Source: FEN-680 sp036845225 (GTDB lineage: Bacteria > Actinomycetota > Geothermincolia > Fen-727 > Anoxymicrobiaceae). From it: a DNA stretch of 40,713 nt. The position numbers and the translations under genes are program-made. Location: assembly GCA_036845225.1 (NCBI GenBank), contig DAIUEJ010000024.1:1-40713 (forward strand), written 5' to 3'. This document shows positions 1 through 7,582 of this stretch, piece after piece. Every line of letters starts with the position of its first letter. The first letter of the stretch is position 1. Under the pieces are notes generated by a model. The model was not told the DNA's origin. It worked only from the letters and a program-made list of their open reading frames with translations, and searched no databases.

Positions 1-231
1 AGTCAAAACGGCTGCATCGCTTTGGGGTTTTTACAGAAGTCTAGGGGCACTGTCATAACTGAAACTGTAACTGTCAAGTAACCAATTTCTACTAATTTCA
101 CAGTTTGATAAGTGAACACATACCCTGATAATTACTCATATATAGGATTTTGAACTATTTTCATTCGTAAACCACTTCTCATCTATATAGAATTACAGAC
201 CTTATATTTTCGACCATATGCGTTTAGTCAT
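1..231. other. AT-rich non-coding stretch
   Basis: I see no credible gene here. The composition is far more AT-rich than the rest of the window, with runs such as CATATATAGG and CTATATAGAATT, and there is no start codon with a ribosome binding site and a following open frame. It ends at a dispersed repeat. It could be a remnant of transferred DNA or a regulatory spacer of a gene lying outside the window. Confidence 0.5.
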
Positions 232-264
232 CTTAAGAAGAAGGACCTGACCCCGAAAAGTTAA
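232..264 (+). repeat. Dispersed repeat family A, copy 1
   Basis: A 33-base element with ends CTTAAG and GTTAAG around the core AAGGACCTGACCCC. Three further copies in the same orientation lie at 5943-5976, 10722-10755 and 26378-26410. The short inverted ends and constant core suggest a small mobile or REP/MITE-like element; no transposase is encoded in the window. Confidence 0.8.
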
Positions 265-297
265 GCGCGCGGGCCGTGTGGCTCGCGCGCTAACTTT
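257..297. terminator. Long GC-rich hairpin downstream of the RuBisCO-like gene
   Basis: AAAGTTAAGCGCGCGGGCC pairs with GGCTCGCGCGCTAACTTT around a GTGT loop, about 18 paired bases with one bulge and one mismatch or wobble. It lies 91 bases beyond the stop of the minus-strand gene ending at 388 and overlaps repeat family A copy 1. The AAAG/CTTT base could serve as a terminator tail in either direction. The structure is clear; the terminator role is inferred. Confidence 0.5.
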
Positions 298-304
298 CTC
301 GATC

Positions 305-390
305 TGCCGGCGGGACGCCGGCGCTACGTCTCATGCCGGCGGGACGCCGGCGCTACGGTCATGCCGGCGGGACGCCGGCGTTACTTCTCA
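305..390. repeat. Three tandem GC-rich 28-29-base repeats
   Basis: Units at 305-333, 334-361 and 362-390 share GCCGGCGGGACGCCGGCG followed by CTACG or TTACT and TCTCA or GTCA. Each contains the palindrome CCGGCGggaCGCCGG. Read on the minus strand each unit begins with TGA, and the first unit supplies the actual stop codon (388-390) of the RuBisCO-like gene. No spacers separate the units, so this is not a CRISPR array. Confidence 0.85.
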
Positions 391-1770
391 GACTTTGAAC
401 TCGGTCTTGACTCCCCAGATGCCCAGGGCCTTGCCGAGCGCCTCATGGTCCTTGCCGTACTCCATCGCCGGGATACCCAACCTGGTGGCCTCTATTGCCT
501 GCCTGAAAGCCCTACCACCCGCGATGGGGCCGTCCGGGTGCGCGTGCACGCCGCCGCCGGAGCCGATCATGACTTCCTGGCCGAGCGTGTTCACGATGTC
601 CTGGACGTTTATCGGGGTGATGCCGCCCGAAGGCATCGGCATCATCGGCTTGAGGTCGCCGAACGGGAAGGTCAGCGCCTGGACGACCTGCCGGAAGCGC
701 TCCGGCAGGTAAGGAGCCTTGCCGCCGAGGGCGAACGGGATGACCACGGTGTCCGCGCCCGCGAGGCGCGGGAGCTTGCCGAGGATGAACGACGAGGAGA
801 TGCCGTGGACCGGCGACATGTAATAGGCGCCGGCGCAGTCCATGTGCGCCAATATCGGCACGCCGATGTCCTTGTCCTCGGCGAGCGCCCTCATCGCTTC
901 CGGCCCAATAGCGAGGTAGTTCACCATCAGCCCGTTGCCGCCCGCGTCGACGACCCTCTTGGCCAGCTCGAACATCTTGGGGAGGCGGTCGGTGACGTTG
1001 ACACAGTACAGGGTGTGCTCTCCGGTCTCCTCGAAGACCCGCTTCTCCATCTTCATGTACGCCTTGACCCTTTCGAGGACGTGGTTGTAATCCATGTCAC
1101 CGATGAGCTCGTCGTCCTTGATGACGTCGCAGCCGCCCGCGGCCGCCTGGTAGAACAGCTCCGTCCCGACCTTCACGGGATAGCCGCTGCACGGCTTGAT
1201 CATGTTGTTGAGCAGGGGCCTGTGCTTGCTCTTGGGGATGCCGAGGGCCTTGTAGATCCCGTCGATGCCGAACTTCGGGCCCTGGTAGCCTTCGAGGATC
1301 GCCTTGGGCATGCGCAGGTCCAGCAGCTTCAGCTTGCCTGCCATGCTGATGTTGCCAAGGCAGGCGGTCAAGAGCATGGGGATCTGGTTCTCGATGTTCG
1401 CGGCCGGGAACGCGACCTGCACTATCCACTGCCGCTCCTTCACATCATCAGGGACTATCCACTCGTACTGCGGGCACTCGAAGACGTTGACGACCTTCGC
1501 AACGTGGCGCGCCCTGATCTCGGGCGTCTCTCCGGGGACCGGTGTCCAGGTCCCGGTGGACTGCTCGATCGCCAGGACCGGGGCGAGAGCTACGACATCG
1601 AGCTCCTTGGGGAACGCGACATAGTAGGTCGAGATGACGTGCTTCTCATAATCGATACCCTCGGGGAGCGCGTAGGGCTCGGCGCCGTACTGGCCGATCT
1701 CGCAGACTTCATCCTCCGCCCAGGGAGCTTTCTTCTTCCTCGGGGCTGCTTTTTTCTTCGCTGGTGGCAT
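388..1770 (-). CDS. RuBisCO-like protein (form IV type)
   Basis: The 460-residue protein has the RuBisCO large-subunit architecture. EQSTGTWT near residue 70 gives the N-domain Glu, Thr and Trp; GN in LTACLGN and the Lys of MIKPCSG follow; GGCDVIKDDE holds the carbamylated Lys with metal-binding Asp and Glu; PSGGI and GSGGG are the phosphate glycines. Several RuBisCO residues are changed: the KPK motif reads KPC, the His-Arg pair of the barrel reads His-Met (AHMDC), and the His preceding loop 6 is Val. These changes argue against CO2 fixation and for a form IV enolase, isomerase or carboxylyase-like reaction. The first 20 residues are a Lys/Ala-rich extension. The ATG has a strong ribosome binding site, AAGGAGGA. 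An FGGY kinase lies 61 bases upstream on the same strand. The substrate is unknown. Confidence 0.87.
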   Translation of the reverse strand: MPPAKKKAAPRKKKAPWAEDEVCEIGQYGAEPYALPEGIDYEKHVISTYYVAFPKELDVVALAPVLAIEQSTGTWTPVPGETPEIRARHVAKVVNVFECPQYEWIVPDDVKERQWIVQVAFPAANIENQIPMLLTACLGNISMAGKLKLLDLRMPKAILEGYQGPKFGIDGIYKALGIPKSKHRPLLNNMIKPCSGYPVKVGTELFYQAAAGGCDVIKDDELIGDMDYNHVLERVKAYMKMEKRVFEETGEHTLYCVNVTDRLPKMFELAKRVVDAGGNGLMVNYLAIGPEAMRALAEDKDIGVPILAHMDCAGAYYMSPVHGISSSFILGKLPRLAGADTVVIPFALGGKAPYLPERFRQVVQALTFPFGDLKPMMPMPSGGITPINVQDIVNTLGQEVMIGSGGGVHAHPDGPIAGGRAFRQAIEATRLGIPAMEYGKDHEALGKALGIWGVKTEFKV

Positions 1771-1831
1771 CCTTATCCTCCTTGTTCGTACGTTCGTGCA
1801 ACTATATGCAAAACCGCGGGGAGTTACCTGA

Positions 1832-3397
1832 CTACTTTCCCTCGCCCGCGTTCATCCTCTCGTACTGCTTCTTGAGGCTTTTGTAGGTGTCTTTGAAGTT
1901 CAAAAAAGCCTCGTCGTAGACCTTCCTATTCTCCGGCCGCGGTGTATACACCTCCGCGACCTTCACGGCGTCGCGCAGCGACGCGAAGTCCCTGTACTCG
2001 CCGAGGCCCAGCGCCGCGATGAGCGCCGCCCCGCGGGCGCCAGACTCCTGGGGCTCCTCTACCGCCTCGATGGTGACGCCGCAGGCGTCGGCGTAGATCT
2101 GCATCCACAGCGGGCTCTTGGCGCCGCCGCCGATCGCACGCAGGACCACGTCGTCGAACCCGCAGCCCCTGAGGCCCTCGAGCATCCACCTCGCGTGGAG
2201 CGCCACGCCCTCGAAGACCGCGCGGGACACGTCCCCTCGCTTGTGGTCCAGGCTCAGGTTGATGAACCCTCCCCTGACATTGACGTCGGGGATGGGCGAG
2301 CGCTCGCCGTACATCCAGGGGCAGAAGATGAGGCCGTTGCTGCCCGGCGGCGCCTCCGCCGCCACGTCGTTGAGGTAGTCGTACACGTCCCTGCCCTGGC
2401 CGTAGTCGATGTCCTTCGGCGCGAGGTTCTCCGCGAACCACTTGAAGCACGCGCCCGCGCTCTCGGTCTCTGCCAGGAGTATGTAGCGGGAAGGGTCGGA
2501 CGAGGCCATGCTCACGATACCCTTGCGCCCGTCGTTGACCGCCTTGGGGTTCGTGACCGCTATCCAGCCCGACGAGCCGATGTAGACGTGCCCCTGCCCG
2601 TCAAGCACCGCGCCAGAGCCGACGGTCGCGCTGGGAACGTCACCAGTGCCGACGAATATTGGGATACCCGGGTTGAGACCCATTTCGGACGCCGGGGCTT
2701 CCTTCAGAGTGCCTGCCTTATCGGAGGACGCTGCCACGCGCGGCATCTTGTCCTTGTCCAGCCGGAACAACTTGAAGAGCATGTCGTCCCAGTCCTTCTT
2801 CTTGAAGTTCAACATACCCGTCCCGGACGCGGCCGCGTAGTCGTAGATGAACTCGCCGCAGCACCTCTGCACCAGGTAGCTGTTCACCTCGAGGATCTTG
2901 TAAGTGGCGGCGTAGACATCGGGCTCGTGCTGGCGTAGCCACATGAGTTTCGGGATGACGTCCTTGCCCGTCGGGAGCCCGCCGGCGACCGCCAGCAGGA
3001 TTGTCTTCGTCAGGCGCCTGATGATCTTGTTCGCCTGCTCCTCGGCGCGCCCGTCAAGCCAGATGATGGCGGGGCGCAGCGGTTTTCCGGTGGAGTCCAC
3101 CGGCAGCACGCCGATCATCTGCGTGGAGAATACCATCCCGGCCACTGACTCGGGCTTGACCTTTGAATCCTTCATCACCTCGCTGGTGGAGATGGTGATG
3201 GCCTTCCACCAGTCCTCGGGGTCCTGCTCCGCCCAGTGCTCTTTCGGATAGTCGGTCGGGTAGGGATAGAACTTGCTCGCGAGGATGTTGCCGCGCATGT
3301 CGGTGAGCGCCGCCTTGCTGCCCCCGGTCCCGGCGTCGTGCGCCACGAGGTATTTTTCTTCAGGCAATTCAGCCTCCCGGGTCTTGGATTCCGCCAT
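1832..3397 (-). CDS. FGGY-family carbohydrate kinase (xylulokinase-like)
   Basis: This is an ATP-dependent sugar or sugar-acid kinase of about 510-520 residues. The N-terminal phosphate motif is AHDAGTGGSKAALTD, the catalytic Asp is in IIWLDGR, and the C-terminal FGGY signature is AIGGGAKSPLWMQIYADACG followed by QESGARGAAL. The ATG at 3397 has GGAG directly abutting it, which is too close to work. A TTG at 3367 has GGGAGG five bases upstream and gives MPEEKYLVAHDAGT, so the true start may be there. It is co-directional with the RuBisCO-like gene (61-base gap) and with the upstream DUF3786 gene. The likely role is to phosphorylate the compound the RuBisCO-like protein acts on; this is inferred from context. 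Confidence 0.9.
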   Translation of the reverse strand: MAESKTREAELPEEKYLVAHDAGTGGSKAALTDMRGNILASKFYPYPTDYPKEHWAEQDPEDWWKAITISTSEVMKDSKVKPESVAGMVFSTQMIGVLPVDSTGKPLRPAIIWLDGRAEEQANKIIRRLTKTILLAVAGGLPTGKDVIPKLMWLRQHEPDVYAATYKILEVNSYLVQRCCGEFIYDYAAASGTGMLNFKKKDWDDMLFKLFRLDKDKMPRVAASSDKAGTLKEAPASEMGLNPGIPIFVGTGDVPSATVGSGAVLDGQGHVYIGSSGWIAVTNPKAVNDGRKGIVSMASSDPSRYILLAETESAGACFKWFAENLAPKDIDYGQGRDVYDYLNDVAAEAPPGSNGLIFCPWMYGERSPIPDVNVRGGFINLSLDHKRGDVSRAVFEGVALHARWMLEGLRGCGFDDVVLRAIGGGAKSPLWMQIYADACGVTIEAVEEPQESGARGAALIAALGLGEYRDFASLRDAVKVAEVYTPRPENRKVYDEAFLNFKDTYKSLKKQYERMNAGEGK

Positions 3398-3413
3398 CTC
3401 CAGGGCAGGAGTT

Positions 3414-3419
3414 ATTATA
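3414..3419 (-). promoter_or_regulatory. Possible internal promoter -10 box before the sugar kinase
   Basis: A perfect TATAAT reads on the minus strand and overlaps the TAA stop (3415-3417) of the DUF3786 gene. The matching -35 window (GCATAA) is poor. A start of transcription near 3407 would give a leader of about 40 bases to the TTG at 3367 and about 10 to the ATG at 3397. Confidence 0.3.
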
Positions 3420-4062
3420 CATCGTCGCCCCGGAACTTATGCACCGCGATCAGCCGCTCCGCGGTCACGGCGCCGAGGGCGGCCAGGTCCTCGCTGTGGA
3501 AGTAGAAGGACGCACTCGGCTTGAACAGGATGCGCGCGGAACCCTCCACCCCTTCGCACGCTCCCCAGAGCACGACCAGCAGCGGGACCCGCGGGAACGC
3601 CGGGATCTCGAAAGAGACGTCGCCGGTGTCGGACGGCCTGCCGCCAAGGGCGGCGGCCGCGCGGATCATTTGCCCGGGCTCATCACCGAAGTAGTCGGAG
3701 ACCCGCTTCTCCGCCATATCCTCGAATGCGCTCATGAAGTGCCTGGCGCCGGGCATGTCGCGGTAGGCCAGCCACCCCTCTTTCTGGAGCGGCTCCCCGT
3801 GGTAGACGAGGTAGTGAAGGGCGAGGATGGCGGCGGCCCCCGATAGCCTGCGTTCGTCTTCTCCGCTCACAACCCCTTCGGGGAACGACACGAAGACGTT
3901 CGTGCCGAGGAACGGTATGGTGAAGACGCCCACCTCCGGGTCGAAAGTCACCGCGCGCTCGGCGACCGCCAGCTCGGGGTCGATGGACGCGATCGCTTCG
4001 GCCGCCATCCGCTCCGCGATGGCGTATCCCTTACGATCCTCGAACATCATCGGCACAGTCAT
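3415..4062 (-). CDS. DUF3786 domain protein
   Basis: The protein is about 215 residues. The segment LHYLVYHGEPLQKEGWLAYRDMPGARHF, then PAFPRVPLLVVLWGACEGVEGSARILF and FHSEDLA, matches the DUF3786 family as I recall it; the family has no established function. I chose the ATG at 4062 (MTVPMMF) because longer forms run into the divergent gene starting at 4125 and their N-terminus looks non-coding. No transmembrane segment is seen. It ends 18 bases before the kinase start, so the two are probably co-transcribed. A metabolic role with the kinase and RuBisCO-like protein is only inferred from position. Confidence 0.75.
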   Translation of the reverse strand: MTVPMMFEDRKGYAIAERMAAEAIASIDPELAVAERAVTFDPEVGVFTIPFLGTNVFVSFPEGVVSGEDERRLSGAAAILALHYLVYHGEPLQKEGWLAYRDMPGARHFMSAFEDMAEKRVSDYFGDEPGQMIRAAAALGGRPSDTGDVSFEIPAFPRVPLLVVLWGACEGVEGSARILFKPSASFYFHSEDLAALGAVTAERLIAVHKFRGDDV

Positions 4063-4071
4063 ATCCAGTAG

Positions 4072-4077
4072 AATATA
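4072..4077 (-). promoter_or_regulatory. Possible -10 box for the DUF3786/kinase/RuBisCO-like set
   Basis: TATATT on the minus strand lies about ten bases upstream of the ATG at 4062. This would make the transcript nearly leaderless, which fits the lack of a clear ribosome binding site. No good -35 is visible. Confidence 0.25.
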
Positions 4078-4124
4078 GAGAGGCTGTCCTGCCGTACAGA
4101 CTCTTACCGACCTGGAGAGAGCAT

Positions 4125-4571
4125 TTGCACTGGACCACACACGTCGTGAGCGGAGCCGCGATCGGCTACCTGATAGGCCACCCCGTGCCGGCCGCGCTGG
4201 TGGGGTTCGCGGGGCACGTCGCCCTGGACACCTTCCCCCACGACGACCCGGAGGGCGACGTCCCTTACGTCGTGGACTCGCTCATCGGGGCCGCGTTTGT
4301 AGCGTTCCTGGCGACGAACAAGAAGATGCGCCAGGTGGACAGCAGCCGCGCCGCGCTTTTCGGGGCGATCGGAGCTGGAGCCCCCGACCTCGAACTGCTG
4401 GCAAAGCTGGTCACGACCGTGCACCAGGAGGATTACCTCTATCCGACGCACAACGGGCTCATCCCCCACCGGCGGACGCGCCTCGCCTATTCGCTGATAT
4501 CCCAGGCGGTGTTCCTCGCGCTGACCGTGGGGCTGGCGTTCCGGAAGTGGAGGAGGCTCAGGAGAGCCTGA
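4125..4571 (+). CDS. Small integral membrane protein, YdjM/DUF457-like
   Basis: The protein has 148 residues with about three hydrophobic segments (near 5-30, 50-65 and 120-140). It carries the motifs TTHVVSGAAIGYLIG, GHVALDTFPHDD and PTHNGLIPHR. The His/Asp-rich GHxxxDxxPHxD pattern resembles the YdjM/DUF457 type of putative membrane-bound metal-dependent hydrolases; that is a resemblance, not a secure assignment. The start is TTG with GGAGAG upstream. The final codons overlap the 3' end of queE on the other strand by 14 bases, so the two genes converge. Confidence 0.65.
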   Translation: MHWTTHVVSGAAIGYLIGHPVPAALVGFAGHVALDTFPHDDPEGDVPYVVDSLIGAAFVAFLATNKKMRQVDSSRAALFGAIGAGAPDLELLAKLVTTVHQEDYLYPTHNGLIPHRRTRLAYSLISQAVFLALTVGLAFRKWRRLRRA

Positions 4572-5304
4572 GGAACTGCTGTACGCGCGGTACGACCCTG
4601 ACATCCTCGTAGATCTCGAGCGCGCGCCGCTGCATGTCGAGCAGCAGGCCGCCCCCTACCTCGACCTCTCCGCGGCGGCCGGTCGCGGGCTGCAGCACCA
4701 CTACCGGCTTGCGCCCCGACTCCCTGACGATCTGGACGCCCTTGATGAAGTCTTCGGGGTCGGTCTCGTCGGTGACGACCATCTTGACCATAAGGAACGG
4801 GACGTCGCAGCGCTTGATGAAGTCAAGGTTCACCTCGAACCTCTCGGGCTCGCCGGTGCTGGAAGGGAGCTTGATGTCGGCGGAGATGAACCCGATATGG
4901 GGCAGCAGGTCGTCCAGCTCCTCGGGCATGGTGCTGTTGGTCTCGAGGTAGATCTTGTGGCCGTCCGCCGTCAGGGCCGGCAGCAGCTCGCGCAGGAAGT
5001 CCGCCTGGACCAGCGGCTCCCCGCCGGTGACGGCGACCGAGTGGTGGCCGGTGAGGCGCAGGTTCTTGACCAGGGAGAGGACGTCTTCGACCGATAGCGT
5101 GTTGGGCACGTACTCGTATCGCCCGGTGCCGGCGACGGTCTCGATGCGGCAGGTGGCCGCGGGACGTCTCGCCTGGGGCGTGTCGCAGAAGGCGCACGCG
5201 AGGTTGCAGCCTCCCAGGCGCAGGAATATCTGTCTGACCCCGACCAGGGGGCCCTCGCCCTGCACCGAATCGAATATTTCTTCTACGTTGCCTCTCGCTG
5301 CCAG
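4558..5304 (-). CDS. queE: 7-carboxy-7-deazaguanine synthase QueE
   Basis: This radical SAM enzyme converts 6-carboxytetrahydropterin to 7-carboxy-7-deazaguanine in preQ0/queuosine synthesis. QGEGPLVG is followed by the cluster motif GCNLACAFCDTP (CX3CX2C) and by AVTGGEP for SAM binding. The family's conserved start (EIFxSxQGEG) is present in frame upstream of the first canonical start codon, a GTG at 5265 inside QGEG. No ATG, GTG or TTG occurs between that GTG and the in-frame TAG upstream. A CTG at 5304 with AGGA six bases upstream gives L-AARGNVEEIFDSVQGEG, so I place the start there. A start at 5265 would remove conserved residues. It lies just downstream of the DUF366 gene and close to queD. 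Confidence 0.88.
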   Translation of the reverse strand: MAARGNVEEIFDSVQGEGPLVGVRQIFLRLGGCNLACAFCDTPQARRPAATCRIETVAGTGRYEYVPNTLSVEDVLSLVKNLRLTGHHSVAVTGGEPLVQADFLRELLPALTADGHKIYLETNSTMPEELDDLLPHIGFISADIKLPSSTGEPERFEVNLDFIKRCDVPFLMVKMVVTDETDPEDFIKGVQIVRESGRKPVVVLQPATGRRGEVEVGGGLLLDMQRRALEIYEDVRVVPRVQQFLRLS

Positions 5305-5327
5305 CGCTCTTCCTCTCTCGTGGGTGG

Positions 5328-5918
5328 CTATGTCACCGGGCGGACTTTGCTAGCGTCCATCTTGACGTTCTTCATCTCTTCTATAAAACGCCTCGCCACC
5401 TCGACCGCGAACTTGTCCACGTCTTCCACCCCGAGTTCCTCCAGCCCCGCGGCCTTGACCGGGGTGCCTTCGGTCGTGATGTTCAATCCGAGGTGGATGA
5501 GGCCCGCGACAGGGCTGACGGTCGCGACGGAAATGCTGAGCTTGCCGCGCTCGTCCTCGTCGGGCGGGAAGGCGTAGAGGTTGTCGAACTCGCGCACGAC
5601 CTCCACTTCCTCATAGATCGAATCGCGGAGCAGGTCGACCACAACGCTTGTCAGAAGCCTCTGGACGAGCACGATCTCGTCGATGCCCACGCCGAAGTAC
5701 TCGACTATGAAGTGGAGCATGTCCGGAGAAGATATCTCGGCGCCCTTCCTCTTGTCCTCGATATCGACCATGAACTCTTCGGAGATGTTGCAGGGGCCCC
5801 GGAACGACACGATGCTGTCGCCCTGGACGTCAAAAGACGTGTACGCCCACAGCGGCGTGAGCTGCGAGCCGTCGTACTCGATCGTCTTTCCTTTGAGATA
5901 CTTCCCTTTCAACGCCAA
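5328..5918 (-). CDS. DUF366 family protein
   Basis: The 196-residue protein has YDGSQLTPLWAY, GDSIVSFRGPC, EFMVDIEDKRKG, DMLHFIVEYFG and QRLLTSVVVDLL, which match the DUF366 family known from archaea and some bacteria. No function is established. There are no membrane segments. It sits between queD and queE on the same strand, 23 bases from the queE CTG start, so a role in deazaguanine or tRNA-modification chemistry is a reasonable inference. The ATG start has GGAGGT upstream. Confidence 0.85.
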   Translation of the reverse strand: MALKGKYLKGKTIEYDGSQLTPLWAYTSFDVQGDSIVSFRGPCNISEEFMVDIEDKRKGAEISSPDMLHFIVEYFGVGIDEIVLVQRLLTSVVVDLLRDSIYEEVEVVREFDNLYAFPPDEDERGKLSISVATVSPVAGLIHLGLNITTEGTPVKAAGLEELGVEDVDKFAVEVARRFIEEMKNVKMDASKVRPVT

Positions 5919-5942
5919 CCTCCGGCCTGTGTCAGTCCCTCG

Positions 5943-5976
5943 CTAAACAAAAAGGACCTGACCCTAAAAAGTTTAG
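5943..5976 (+). repeat. Dispersed repeat family A, copy 2
   Basis: CTAAAC and GTTTAG bound the core AAGGACCTGACCCT. The inverted ends differ from those of copies 1 and 3 (CTTAAG/GTTAAG) yet still match each other, a compensatory pattern expected if the end pairing matters. Confidence 0.8.
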
Positions 5977-6062
5977 TCCATGCGCCAGTGCCGCAAGACG
6001 CAACCCACATTCTAGCCTTAACAAGGTTTGTTCCGCCACTGTCGGCGCGCTTGCCCGGGCGC

Positions 6063-6440
6063 TCAGGAAGAGCTGTAGGATGCCCAGGAATCGGGCGATT
6101 CCCAGACGGTGACCTTCTCGAGGCTGACCGGGTGGCCGCCGCCTTCGATCGCCTTGAGGATGCCGGTGAAAAGCACGCGGGCGACGTTCTCCGCGGTCGG
6201 GCGCACCGAGGTGAACGGCTCGACCTCGTTCAGGTAGCGGTGGTCGTACGGCTCGATGACCTTGTCGAGCATCGCGCCGGCCGCCTCGAAGTCCAGGACC
6301 ATCCCCCCGCGGCTGACCTCAGCCGACGAGAACACGGCCTCAACACCCCAGGTGTGCCCGTGGAGCCTGGAGCACTTACCCTCGTGGCCCTCGAGCCTGT
6401 GAGCCGCGCTGAAACGCCTTGTCACGCCTACCCTGTACAT
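6063..6440 (-). CDS. queD: 6-carboxy-5,6,7,8-tetrahydropterin synthase QueD
   Basis: The 125-residue protein is of normal family size. It turns 7,8-dihydroneopterin triphosphate into 6-carboxytetrahydropterin, the QueE substrate. Zinc ligands are visible as His14 in FSAAHRL and His27/His29 in LHGHTWG, with the catalytic Cys23 in GKCSRLHGH. MVLDF, DHRYLNE and PTAENVA are typical family blocks, and VTVWESP carries the conserved Glu. It is upstream of the DUF366 gene and queE on the same strand, separated from them by repeat family A copy 2. No queC or queF is in the window. Confidence 0.95.
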   Translation of the reverse strand: MYRVGVTRRFSAAHRLEGHEGKCSRLHGHTWGVEAVFSSAEVSRGGMVLDFEAAGAMLDKVIEPYDHRYLNEVEPFTSVRPTAENVARVLFTGILKAIEGGGHPVSLEKVTVWESPDSWASYSSS

Positions 6441-6529
6441 TCAGACACCCTTACTTGTGGCTGCGCCGCCCAGACATTATAGCACCAGCAAACCAACTGG
6501 CCGGGCGGGCACGCCATGGCTGGGCCGCC

Positions 6530-7582
6530 TCACTGGTTCTCGCCGAGGACCTGCACGAAGTTCTCGAGGCGCGCCCGGGCGGTCGCGCCCAGGGTGCCGG
6601 GGCAGTCGCATTCAACGGTCAGCATGGGCGCCGACAGCAAGCGCCGGAAGACCACGTCTTCCAGGTTGCGGTGGCAGAAGCTCTGGACGTAATGCACGAT
6701 GCCGTCTAGCCGGCGTATCCGTGCCTGGTTCTTGATGTCGCGCGCGCGGTGGGCCACGGTGTAGGGGTAGCTGTAGTCGAGGTACTGCTCCACGAGGCTC
6801 GAGGGCGGGCGTGAGGTCCCGTCTTCGCCGGGCGCGGCATCAGGCGGCATGGAGAACTGACGCTGGACCTCGAGGAACACGAACCGCGCGCCGAGTGACT
6901 CCGCTAGCTCGAACACGTCCGGGGTGATGGGCGGCACGCCGATATAGCCGAGCCGGACCTCTCGCCTGTACGGGATCCCCTCGCGCCGGTCCAGCGGTTC
7001 ACGGCCCCTGACCTCGCGCAGAAACGCACCCAGCTCATCGGCGAAAGCCCCGGCGTCCCCACCGAAGTCGCTCGAGCTCACGAGCCAGACGTGTGCCTCC
7101 GCGCCGGTGACCCTGTTGGCTTCCCAGCTCTCGCGGTCAAGCTCGCCGAGGAGCCCGCGCGGGCCCGCCAGCTTCGCCATCCATTCCTGCGCGGCACCCA
7201 GGGTGGTGCCCAGACTCTCGCACAGCCTCACGATCTCGCGCTCGAGGTCAACGGCGGTGGCAGGGTAAGGATATGTGAACGGAATCACCTCGATGCCCCG
7301 CGCCTCGAACGCCTCGAGGAGCAGCTCGGTGCCTGAGCAGTCGCCCCGGACCACACCTACGACCCTCGACGGCCCGCCGCCTTTCACCACTGCGCCAAAT
7401 ATGCCCTTGATCCAGGCGCACGAGTTCTGCGGGAATCCTTCCGCGAGCGCGAGGTCGATAAGAGCGTCGGAGCCCGGGTCGCCCACGAATGCGTTGTTGA
7501 GGTCCATCGGCACCAGCCCTGCCGCGAAAACGGCTTCGACAGGTATCGTGGTCGTGAGCCCCACCGACGTGTCAGCCGACAT
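6530..7582 (-). CDS. 2-hydroxyacyl-CoA dehydratase D-component family protein (HgdB/FldC-like)
   Basis: The protein of about 350 residues begins GLTTTIPVEAVFAAGLVPMDLNN and continues with CAWIKG, GDCSGTE, a Cys in QSFCHRN and ECDCPG near the C-terminus, the pattern of the iron-sulfur D-component family. True dehydratases need a partner subunit and an HgdC-type ATPase activator, and neither is in the window. It may therefore be one of the many solo homologues of unknown substrate. The ATG at 7582 has GAGGG six bases upstream; the GTG at 7594 lies inside that site's own sequence. The start overlaps the end of the DUF4013 gene by 11 bases, indicating translational coupling. Confidence 0.82.
   Translation of the reverse strand: MSADTSVGLTTTIPVEAVFAAGLVPMDLNNAFVGDPGSDALIDLALAEGFPQNSCAWIKGIFGAVVKGGGPSRVVGVVRGDCSGTELLLEAFEARGIEVIPFTYPYPATAVDLEREIVRLCESLGTTLGAAQEWMAKLAGPRGLLGELDRESWEANRVTGAEAHVWLVSSSDFGGDAGAFADELGAFLREVRGREPLDRREGIPYRREVRLGYIGVPPITPDVFELAESLGARFVFLEVQRQFSMPPDAAPGEDGTSRPPSSLVEQYLDYSYPYTVAHRARDIKNQARIRRLDGIVHYVQSFCHRNLEDVVFRRLLSAPMLTVECDCPGTLGATARARLENFVQVLGENQ

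Noticed and set aside
305..390. CRISPR array
   Set aside because: The three units are directly adjacent with no unique spacers, and no cas gene is present.
388..1770. Functional CO2-fixing RuBisCO
   Set aside because: The KPK lysine, the Arg after the barrel His and the His before loop 6 are all replaced. No phosphoribulokinase or form III pathway gene is in the window.
361..1875. Long plus-strand open frame opposite the RuBisCO-like gene
   Set aside because: It is antisense to a well-supported gene, Arg/Asp/Val-rich without domain motifs, and explained by the high third-position GC of the real gene. The same applies to other long antisense frames, such as those opposite the MurT, thiolase and WYL genes.
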